Positions 1 through 4,612 of a stretch of 6,035 nucleotides of DNA are shown here, one piece after another. The stretch is from Micrococcales bacterium (GTDB lineage: Bacteria > Actinomycetota > Actinomycetes > S36-B12 > UBA10799): positions 1-6,035 of the forward strand of contig JAHEXM010000120.1 in NCBI GenBank assembly GCA_023252115.1, written 5' to 3'. The notes beneath the pieces are model-generated. The model was not told where the DNA came from and did not search any database. It worked only from the letters and a program-made list of their open reading frames with translations. Every line of letters begins with the position of its first letter. Positions within the stretch are counted from its first letter, which is position 1. Made by a program: the position numbers and the translations under genes.

Positions 1-53
1 GCTCGTCATATCGGGCCGGTCGCTTGTATGAGCAGGCCCGCGCCGTACGCTAA
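1..53 (+). CDS. lipA: Lipoyl synthase LipA, C-terminal tail (5' partial)
   Basis: The frame beginning at base 3 is open from the left edge and reads SSYRAGRLYEQARAVR, then TAA at 51-53. The S-S-Y-R-A-G-x-L-Y motif is the hallmark C-terminus of lipoyl synthase, the radical-SAM enzyme that inserts two sulfurs into octanoyl groups on lipoyl-dependent enzymes in the cytoplasm. Only 16 residues are visible, so the radical-SAM cysteine clusters lie outside the window. The next gene starts five bases after this stop, which suggests co-transcription, and lipA just before a DUF4191 gene is a familiar actinobacterial order (from memory). The call rests on the terminal motif plus synteny. Confidence 0.85.
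   Translation, partial: SSYRAGRLYEQARAVR
46..51 (+). promoter_or_regulatory. Candidate -10 box for a leaderless DUF4191 transcript
   Basis: TACGCT fits the TAnnnT actinobacterial -10 pattern and ends seven bases before the ATG at 59. No Shine-Dalgarno sequence precedes that ATG. A transcript starting at the A of the ATG would be leaderless. The box overlaps the end of lipA, and no convincing -35 is seen, so simple read-through from lipA is an equally good explanation. Confidence 0.3.
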
Positions 54-58
54 TTCCC

Positions 59-733
59 ATGGCGCGTAAGGACGGAAAACCAGGTCGACTCAAGCAGATC
101 CTCGAAACCTACAAGCTCATCGCGAAGAGTGATCGAAAAATTGGGTTCATTTTGGCTGGGATCTTTCTGGGTACTTGGGCGATCTTCATCATCGTTGGCC
201 TCATTGTCGGCCTGGTCTTGTGGCTCACCGTCATCGGAGCTTCAGTAGCCCTGCTGCTGACCACCGTCGTGTTCGGTCGACGGGCCGAAAAGTCCGCCTA
301 CGCCCAGATCGAGGGCCAGCCAGGTGCCGCAGCTGCGGTTCTGAAATCGCTGCGCCAGGGATGGTTCGTGACTCCAGCGGTGACTCTGACCAAGAATCAA
401 GATGTCATTCACCGTGTGGTCGGCAAGCCCGGGGTAATCCTGGTTTCGGAAGGCCCTGATTCGCGGGTCTCCTCGCTGCTAGCCAACGAGCGCAAGAAGA
501 CGGCTCGCTTCGTTCCCGAGGTTCCTATCTTCGAGATTCAGGCGGGCAATGACGCCGGCCAGGTTCCGCTGCGCAAGCTGAACAAGGCCGTCCAGAAAGA
601 ACCAAAGTCACTCAAACCAGCGCAGGTCACCGAGGTTCGCAAGCGCCTCGAAGCCCTCGGCACCCAACCAATTGCTGCACCCAAAGGACCAATGCCCAAG
701 AGCGTGCGCGCTTCGCGCGGCCCTCGCAAGTAA
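59..733 (+). CDS. DUF4191 family integral membrane protein
   Basis: A 224-residue protein of the actinobacterial DUF4191 family, whose function is unknown. It has a basic N-terminus (residues 1-27, rich in K and R). Two closely spaced hydrophobic helices follow at about 28-50 and 52-72, then a long soluble, probably cytoplasmic domain. That domain includes G-x-P-G-V-I-L-V near 122-129 and ends in a strongly basic, Ala/Pro-rich tail (about 198-224). There is no cleavable signal peptide. The ATG at 59 lies five bases after the lipA stop with no visible Shine-Dalgarno, so it is either translated from a lipA read-through message or leaderless. It faces the RDD gene tail to tail, with 18 bases between the stops. 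The family assignment is from overall sequence resemblance and position between lipA and glnA. Confidence 0.88.
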   Translation: MARKDGKPGRLKQILETYKLIAKSDRKIGFILAGIFLGTWAIFIIVGLIVGLVLWLTVIGASVALLLTTVVFGRRAEKSAYAQIEGQPGAAAAVLKSLRQGWFVTPAVTLTKNQDVIHRVVGKPGVILVSEGPDSRVSSLLANERKKTARFVPEVPIFEIQAGNDAGQVPLRKLNKAVQKEPKSLKPAQVTEVRKRLEALGTQPIAAPKGPMPKSVRASRGPRK

Positions 734-743
734 CAAAACCCAA

Positions 744-762
744 GCAGCTGGCTAGCGGCTGC
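744..762 (-). terminator. Possible intrinsic terminator for the RDD gene
   Basis: A seven-pair inverted repeat, GCAGCTG (744-750) against CGGCTGC (756-762) with one T-G pair, encloses a five-base loop that includes the RDD stop codon (752-754). Read on the minus strand, the hairpin is followed by TTGGGTTTTGTTA, a T-rich run consistent with rho-independent termination of the RDD gene. On the plus strand no T-run follows, so it is less convincing as a DUF4191 terminator. Confidence 0.4.
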
Positions 763-1225
763 GAACGACAGCCGTTCCGGCGGCACGATCATGAAGTCCA
801 CGGCCGTCCCGATCCCAAATTGCGGCAGGCACCACTAGGCAGAGCAGAATCGTGCGCAGTGCCGCCCGCAGTGGATCAACCATCGGTCGACTCAGCGAAA
901 TCACCCGAATCCCCAGCAAACGCTGCCCGAACGAGGCACCCCCCAGGATCGTGAACACGCATTTGACGATCGCGAAGATACCGAGAGTCACCAGTGCCGA
1001 ACCCTGGGTGCCATAAGGAAACTGAGGGAAAAGCAGCTGGCCGATAATCGCGCAGCTAATCCAGTCAATGAATAAGGCGATCAGACGGCGCCCAAGACCC
1101 GCGATTGAGCTTGGTCCGGACTGGGGTAACCCCAGGCGTTCACCGCGATATCCGATATCGATCCCCGAGACTTCGAGGGCTTCACGTGGGCCCGAGACCC
1201 AGGTCGAAATATCGCGGCGATCCAT
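752..1225 (-). CDS. RDD family membrane protein
   Basis: A 157-residue RDD-domain membrane protein of uncertain function; some family members have been linked to ion or solute transport. The order is a soluble N-terminus (about 1-40), L-G-R-R-L-I-A-L-F-I-D-W with R46, R47 and D54 opening helix 1 (about 45-66), helix 2 (about 76-96), and the family motif S-F-G-Q-R-L-L-G-I-R-V (98-108). Helix 3 (about 121-137) is followed by the closing motif R-G-L-H-D-R-A-A-G-T (142-151). These motifs make the family call firm. The ATG at 1225 is bounded by an in-frame TAG at 1237-1235, leaving little room for another start. A GGGAG sits 13 bases upstream, too far to be a normal Shine-Dalgarno. The gene is divergent from glnA across 243 bases and convergent with DUF4191. 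Confidence 0.9.
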   Translation of the reverse strand: MDRRDISTWVSGPREALEVSGIDIGYRGERLGLPQSGPSSIAGLGRRLIALFIDWISCAIIGQLLFPQFPYGTQGSALVTLGIFAIVKCVFTILGGASFGQRLLGIRVISLSRPMVDPLRAALRTILLCLVVPAAIWDRDGRGLHDRAAGTAVVRSR

Positions 1226-1231
1226 GTGATG

Positions 1232-1237
1232 AGGCTA
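1232..1237 (-). promoter_or_regulatory. Candidate -10 box for a leaderless RDD transcript
   Basis: On the minus strand TAGCCT matches TAnnnT and ends six bases before the ATG at 1225, the spacing expected if transcription starts on the start codon. There is no well-placed Shine-Dalgarno for this gene, which favours a leaderless message. A clear -35 is not seen. Confidence 0.4.
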
Positions 1238-1295
1238 ACTCCCGGCAACGATTGGCGGCCCAAGACCCCAACATTCGACCCCGAAATTCTGCTCC

Positions 1296-1333
1296 GTTAC
1301 GCGCGCGCAACAATCGGGACACGAAGCCGACAC
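1296..1333. promoter_or_regulatory. Candidate GlnR-binding box in the RDD-glnA intergenic region
   Basis: Four half-sites recur every 11 bases: GTTAC (1296-1300), GCAAC (1307-1311), GACAC (1318-1322) and GACAC (1329-1333), each separated by six bases. The published actinobacterial GlnR pattern alternates gTnAC and GaAAc with six-base spacers, often summarised as AC-n9-AC. Here all four AC pairs are in exact register; the first half-site matches fully and the other three have one mismatch each. The location upstream of glnA, a classic GlnR target, strengthens the call. It lies 135 bases before the glnA ATG and 70 bases before the RDD ATG, so either promoter could be affected. The matching is by eye, without a scoring matrix. 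Confidence 0.5.
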
Positions 1334-1343
1334 GGCCCGCGTT

Positions 1344-1349
1344 TACGGT
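1344..1349 (+). promoter_or_regulatory. glnA: Weak candidate -10 box for glnA
   Basis: TACGGT fits TAnnnT and lies 10 bases downstream of the last GlnR-like half-site, so a regulator bound there would sit over the -35 region. Transcription would begin near 1356, giving a leader of about 110 bases that contains the hairpin at 1428-1454. No good -35 hexamer is visible, and other weak alternatives exist (for example TGAAAT at 1377-1382). Confidence 0.25.
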
Positions 1350-1427
1350 TTGGTCAAGACGCGGACCTGCCGCGCTTGAAATAGGCGTGACGCCACACCC
1401 GGCCGCAACGTCAACTGTCATCGCAAT

Positions 1428-1454
1428 GCCACGGGGGGTCGGACCCCCTGCGGC
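1428..1454 (+). promoter_or_regulatory. GC-rich hairpin just before the glnA ribosome-binding site
   Basis: GGGGGT (1434-1439) pairs perfectly with ACCCCC (1443-1448) across a three-base loop. The stem extends outward through G1433-T1449 and C1432-G1450, one A-C mismatch, then G1428-C1430 against G1452-C1454. It ends three bases before the Shine-Dalgarno and is not followed by a T-run, so it does not look like a terminator. The C-tract (1444-1447) could instead pair with the G-run of the Shine-Dalgarno (1462-1465), making two mutually exclusive structures. A role in setting glnA translation or mRNA stability is inferred. Confidence 0.5.
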
Positions 1455-1456
1455 TC

Positions 1457-1465
1457 GAGGAGGGG
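1457..1465 (+). promoter_or_regulatory. Strong ribosome-binding site of glnA
   Basis: GAGGAGGGG contains a full AGGAGG core (1458-1463) five bases before the ATG at 1469. It is the only clear Shine-Dalgarno in front of any gene in the window. An in-frame TGA lies immediately before the ATG (1466-1468), so the start codon is fixed. Confidence 0.9.
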
Positions 1466-1468
1466 TGA

Positions 1469-2914
1469 ATGTCTAAGCACCCGGAGTTCAAGAACGCCGA
1501 CGATGTGCAGAAGTTCATCAAGGATGAGAACGTCAAATTCATCGACGTTCGATTCTGCGATCTGCCCGGCGTCATGCAGCACTTCAACGTTCCAGCTGAA
1601 ACGGCCTATTCGTCAGGCCTGTTCACCGAAGGTCAGATGTTCGATGGTTCGTCGATTCGCGGGTTCCAGGCGATTCACGAATCAGACATGAAATTGATCC
1701 CTGATGTCACCACCGCATATGTGGACCCGTTTCGGGCCGAGAAGACACTGATCATTAACTTCTCGATTCGCGACCCGTTCACCGACGAGCCCTACAGTCG
1801 CGACCCACGTCAGGTTGCCGCAAAGGCCGAGGCCTACTTGGCCTCGACCGGCATCGGTGACACTGCCTACTTCGGTGCCGAAGCGGAGTTCTACATCTTC
1901 GACTCGGTTCGCTACCAAACAGATGATTCAAACGCTTCCTTCTACGAAGTGGACTCAATTGAGGGCGCATGGAACACCGGCGCCTTTGAGGACGGCAAGA
2001 ACCTGGGTTACAAGACGCGGCACAAGGGCGGCTATTTCCCTGTTCCACCGTTGGATCACTACGCAGACCTACGTGATCAAATGTCGCTCAACCTGATCAA
2101 CTCAGGTCTTGAGCTTGAGCGCGCACACCATGAAGTCGGTACCGGTGGGCAAGCCGAGATTAACTACAAGTTCAACTCGTTGCTCAACGCTGCTGATGAC
2201 GTGATGAAGTTCAAATACATCATCAAGAACACTGCATGGGCAGCTGGCAAGACGGTGACTTTCATGCCGAAACCGCTTTACGCCGACAACGGTTCAGGTA
2301 TGCACAGCCACCAGTCGATCTGGAAAGCCGGCAAGCCGTTGTTCTACGACGAGCTTGGCTACGCAGGTCTTTCCGACGTGGCGCGCTGGTACATCGGCGG
2401 TTTGCTTAAGCACGCTCCGGCGTTGCTCGCGTTTACCAACCCGACGGTGAACTCCTACCACCGTTTGGTGCCAGGCTACGAAGCACCGATCAACTTGGTG
2501 TACAGCCAGCGCAACCGTTCGGCATGTATCCGTATCCCGATCACCGGATCGAACCCCAAGGCCAAGCGTCTTGAGTTCCGCGTGCCGGATCCGTCGAGCA
2601 ACCCGTACCTGGCGTTCTCGGCAATGCTGATGGCTGGTCTTGACGGAATCAAGAACAAGATCGAGCCAGCTCAACCGGTCGACAAGGACCTGTACGAGTT
2701 GCCGCCTGATGAGGCTGCAGCAATTCCAACAGTTCCCGCATCGCTTGATGGTGCCCTCGATGCACTTGAAGCCGACCACGACTTCCTCGGCGAGGGCAAC
2801 GTGTTTACGCCCGACCTCATCGAAACGTGGGTCGACTACAAGCGCGAAAACGAGATCGATCCGATTCGTGTGCGTCCACACCCGCACGAGTTTGCGATGT
2901 ATTACGACATTTAG
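1469..2914 (+). CDS. glnA: Type I glutamine synthetase (GSI-beta)
   Basis: Cytoplasmic dodecameric enzyme that makes glutamine from glutamate, ammonia and ATP; the central step of ammonium assimilation. At 481 residues it is full length for the family. The N-terminal beta-grasp domain carries the active-site loop M-F-D-G-S-S (57-62, D59). The catalytic domain has metal-binding E138 and E140 in G-A-E-A-E-F, E222 and E230 in [11 protein letters not shown], the ATP-site motif N-G-S-G-M-H-S-H (274-281, H279), flap E338 in L-V-P-G-Y-E-A-P, and R-N-R-S-A (348-352). Y409 in D-L-Y-E-L-P-P is the adenylylation site found in GSI-beta enzymes, so control by a GlnE-type adenylyltransferase encoded elsewhere is expected. 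All key residues are present. It appears monocistronic: its own upstream region with a GlnR-like box and strong ribosome-binding site, and a strong terminator after it. Confidence 0.98.
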   Translation: MSKHPEFKNADDVQKFIKDENVKFIDVRFCDLPGVMQHFNVPAETAYSSGLFTEGQMFDGSSIRGFQAIHESDMKLIPDVTTAYVDPFRAEKTLIINFSIRDPFTDEPYSRDPRQVAAKAEAYLASTGIGDTAYFGAEAEFYIFDSVRYQTDDSNASFYEVDSIEGAWNTGAFEDGKNLGYKTRHKGGYFPVPPLDHYADLRDQMSLNLINSGLELERAHHEVGTGGQAEINYKFNSLLNAADDVMKFKYIIKNTAWAAGKTVTFMPKPLYADNGSGMHSHQSIWKAGKPLFYDELGYAGLSDVARWYIGGLLKHAPALLAFTNPTVNSYHRLVPGYEAPINLVYSQRNRSACIRIPITGSNPKAKRLEFRVPDPSSNPYLAFSAMLMAGLDGIKNKIEPAQPVDKDLYELPPDEAAAIPTVPASLDGALDALEADHDFLGEGNVFTPDLIETWVDYKRENEIDPIRVRPHPHEFAMYYDI

Positions 2915-2924
2915 AACCCGCTAC

Positions 2925-2960
2925 TGGTGAGTATCAGTCATATGCGACTGAATCTCACCA
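2925..2960 (+). other. First hairpin in the glnA 3' region
   Basis: TGGTGAG (2925-2931) pairs with CTCACCA (2954-2960), and TCAGTC (2934-2939) pairs with GACTGA (2946-2951). They form a 13-pair stem interrupted by a two-by-two internal loop, closed by a six-base loop. It begins 10 bases after the glnA stop and has no T-run after it, so an mRNA-stabilising or processing role is more likely than termination; this is inferred. Confidence 0.55.
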
Positions 2961-2974
2961 CTTGCGCGAAGCAC

Positions 2975-3015
2975 GATGGCCCGTCACTGGATCTTTCGGT
3001 GGCGGGCCATCTTGT
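2975..3015 (+). terminator. Intrinsic terminator of glnA
   Basis: Bases 2975-2989 pair with 2997-3011 in an uninterrupted 15-pair stem (two G-T pairs, the outer nine perfect: GATGGCCCG with CGGGCCATC) around a seven-base loop. The stem is followed by TTGTTG. Location after glnA and before an independent promoter fits rho-independent termination. Confidence 0.85.
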
Positions 3016-3074
3016 TGTCGGGGTCCTGGTTCGAGATCGCCTAATCCACAGCGATCTCGCAAACTCGTCGATGC

Positions 3075-3121
3075 ATTCTTGAATCTCGTTAACGTAGTCT
3101 CGTTCTCGTGTGTTCAAGAAT
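3075..3121. repeat. Inverted repeat flanking the amidase -10 box and start codon
   Basis: ATTCTTGAA (3075-3083) and TTCAAGAAT (3113-3121) are perfect nine-base inverted repeats separated by 29 bases. The centre of symmetry (3098) falls within the candidate -10 box (3095-3100), and the right arm lies in codons 2-5 of the amidase gene. This could be an operator for a dimeric regulator, but a nine-base repeat of this kind can be expected about once by chance in 6 kb. Confidence 0.3.
3095..3100 (+). promoter_or_regulatory. Candidate -10 box for a leaderless amidase transcript
   Basis: TAGTCT matches TAnnnT and ends seven bases before the GTG start at 3108. No Shine-Dalgarno precedes the GTG, so a leaderless message is likely. 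The upstream glnA terminator means the gene needs its own promoter. A good -35 at standard spacing is not seen. Confidence 0.45.
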
Positions 3122-4049
3122 CTTCTGGTCGGATAACCCGATCGCCGCTGTTGCTGCCCGAACCATGGACTGGGCAATCTCTGACGAACCCGAAATCTGG
3201 GTACTTCCCAGGGGGATGGCGCGGACGGGTGGCGATGATCCACGCGCTCTGGAATGGGTCTCGAAGTACGGCAGTGTGACGGTGTCCGGCTTTGGCGTAG
3301 GTATCACGGACGGGATCAACGAAGCTGGTCTCGGCTACCACTTGCTCTACCTAGAAGAGACCGTTTATGAAGCCGCCGACAGCCGTCCGACAATCTCGAA
3401 TACCCGCGTTATGCAGTACGTCGCAGACACCTGCGCAACGGTTACGGAAGCTGTAGCGGCACTCGAACGCGTTCGCATCTACTCAACTCCAGTGAATGGG
3501 GAACACCTGGGAGTGCACTTCTCGTTTGAGGATCCCTCGGGCGACACCGCGATCGTCGAGATCGTTGACGGCGCGAAGCGAGTGCATCACGACCGCTCTT
3601 GCACGGTGATGACGAACAGCCCTATCTACGAGGAGCAGCTAGCGAATCTCAGCAAATACCGGCCCTTCGGGGGCGAACTTCCGCCACCGGGCAACATTCT
3701 TTCTCCCGATCGTTTCGTGCGCGCGAGCTACTTCTTGCATTACCTGCCGCAACCGACGTCTTACGCAGAAGCACTTGCGGGCCCCGTCCTTGTGGCACGC
3801 AACGTTGCAGTGCCGCCGGGCGCGCCATATGACGACTTTGGCGTCTACCCCACGTGGTGGATCAGTGCGATCGATGTCACCCACCGCGCGTATCACTTCC
3901 AAGTTTCGACGAGCCCAAATCTGATTTGGCTCGATCTCAATGACCTCGACTTTAATGAAGGTGCAGACGTACTGCACATTGATCCGAAAACCGATGGCTT
4001 GATCGGCGACGTCCGGGCTCAGCTTGCGCCTGCGGCGCCAATCTTCTGA
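3108..4049 (+). CDS. Linear amide C-N hydrolase (choloylglycine hydrolase/penicillin V acylase family)
   Basis: A 313-residue N-terminal-nucleophile hydrolase that cleaves non-peptide amide bonds; relatives act on conjugated bile salts, penicillin V or acyl-homoserine lactones. After removal of the initiator Met, Cys2 becomes the nucleophile. The GTG at 3108 is therefore certain: it places Cys at position 2, and an in-frame TAA lies at 3090-3092. Other expected active-site residues are R18 and D21 in R-T-M-D-W (18-22), N71 in D-G-I-N-E-A-G-L, N170 in T-N-S-P (169-172), and R202/R205 in D-R-F-V-R. There is no signal peptide, so the enzyme is probably cytoplasmic. Length is slightly on the short side but complete. 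R-T-M-D-W, rather than the R-N-x-D typical of gut bile salt hydrolases, argues against a simple bile-salt role; the substrate cannot be told. It sits alone between the glnA terminator and a convergent lipoprotein gene. Confidence 0.92.
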   Translation: MCSRIFWSDNPIAAVAARTMDWAISDEPEIWVLPRGMARTGGDDPRALEWVSKYGSVTVSGFGVGITDGINEAGLGYHLLYLEETVYEAADSRPTISNTRVMQYVADTCATVTEAVAALERVRIYSTPVNGEHLGVHFSFEDPSGDTAIVEIVDGAKRVHHDRSCTVMTNSPIYEEQLANLSKYRPFGGELPPPGNILSPDRFVRASYFLHYLPQPTSYAEALAGPVLVARNVAVPPGAPYDDFGVYPTWWISAIDVTHRAYHFQVSTSPNLIWLDLNDLDFNEGADVLHIDPKTDGLIGDVRAQLAPAAPIF

Positions 4050-4115
4050 GCGCACGAGTTGGCCTTCACGTGTGTTACAGGCTTTCGGCGTTGCATTGAG
4101 AATTGTTACCGGTGG
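4050..4115. other. Short convergent spacer, no clear terminator
   Basis: The 66 bases between the amidase stop and the lipoprotein stop on the opposite strand show no strong hairpin with a T-run on either strand. A four-pair stem TGGT/ACCA at 4113-4124 overlaps the lipoprotein stop but is too small to call a terminator. Confidence 0.4.
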
Positions 4116-4535
4116 TCACGACCAGGGTTGTGTCCAGATGTTGGTCCTGAACGACTGAGCCTGGCCGCCGTTGGCCGGGACTGCCTTCATGTGCGAACCC
4201 TGGGCCGTGTCGAACAGACATTCCCACTGGTTCGGCAACCCCTGAACAGTGAAGGGGGTTGGGGCCTTGTCATTGCGAGACCCAGTCGCGGCGACGCACA
4301 CTTTGCTCTTCAGTGATTGCACGGTGGCGACAACTTTTTGCGCATCCGAGCAGCTGACGTTTGTCAGAATGAACAGGCCCATCGTTCCACCGCCGCTTGC
4401 CGGGGCCTCGCACGTAGGAACTGGGGGGTTGGAGTGCGACACGGCGGCGTTCTGAGTTGCGGCACCACACCCGGCCACGGCCACCGAAGCGACAGCCGCG
4501 ATGGAGACCACAATTGCAACGGTTGCGATCTTCAT
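4116..4535 (-). CDS. Small secreted lipoprotein with four conserved-looking cysteines
   Basis: A 139-residue hypothetical protein. Residues 1-22 are a hydrophobic signal peptide ending in the lipobox V-A-G-C, with C23 as the predicted lipidated residue, so the protein should be anchored on the outer face of the membrane. The mature part has a short flexible linker (about 24-40) and a compact domain with C42, C62, C80 and C106. The pattern N-V-S-C-S-D-A-Q-K-V (59-68) followed by Q-W-E-C (103-106) resembles small extracytoplasmic domains common in actinobacteria with an S-C-x-x-A motif and a later W/Y-x-C; C62 and C106 may form a disulfide. Function unknown. The ATG at 4535 is bounded by an in-frame TGA at 4541-4539, with no Shine-Dalgarno. 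It lies 77 bases downstream of the MFS gene on the same strand and may be co-transcribed with it. Confidence 0.8.
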   Translation of the reverse strand: MKIATVAIVVSIAAVASVAVAGCGAATQNAAVSHSNPPVPTCEAPASGGGTMGLFILTNVSCSDAQKVVATVQSLKSKVCVAATGSRNDKAPTPFTVQGLPNQWECLFDTAQGSHMKAVPANGGQAQSFRTNIWTQPWS

Positions 4536-4612
4536 GAATCAAAAACACCATGACCGTTTGCCTTTGTCATCTTCGCCGGACTCGTTCGGAGCATCTGACA
4601 TCGCGCTAGGAG

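Noticed and set aside
538..801. An 87-codon minus-strand frame across the DUF4191 and RDD 3' ends
   Set aside because: It overlaps both genes in other frames and has no domain or start signal of its own.
1146..1160. Tandem CGATATC repeats forming a palindrome-like stretch
   Set aside because: It lies within the RDD coding frame (G-I-D-I-G-Y) and is explained by codon choice for I, D and Y.
1301..1308. Alternating GC run suggesting Z-DNA
   Set aside because: Only eight bases and within a GC-rich intergenic region; it forms the spacer and start of a half-site in the GlnR-like box.
1350..1468. Glutamine riboswitch in the glnA leader
   Set aside because: The leader lacks a recognisable glnA-class aptamer; known examples are from cyanobacteria, and only a simple hairpin is seen here.
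1105..1476. A 123-codon plus-strand reading frame spanning the 5' part of the RDD gene, the intergenic region and the first bases of glnA
   Set aside because: It overlaps two well-supported genes in other frames, has low-complexity Arg/Pro-rich content typical of GC-rich shadows, and covers the regulatory elements.
2294..2887. A 197-codon minus-strand reading frame inside glnA
   Set aside because: It lies wholly antisense to a full-length, motif-complete glutamine synthetase and encodes no recognisable domain.
2915..3107. Possible small protein or RNA gene between glnA and the amidase
   Set aside because: The space is occupied by two hairpins and a promoter; no reading frame with a start signal stands out.
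3639..4055. A 138-codon minus-strand reading frame antisense to the amidase
   Set aside because: Composition is Arg-rich shadow sequence, with no motif, and the plus-strand gene has complete catalytic residues.
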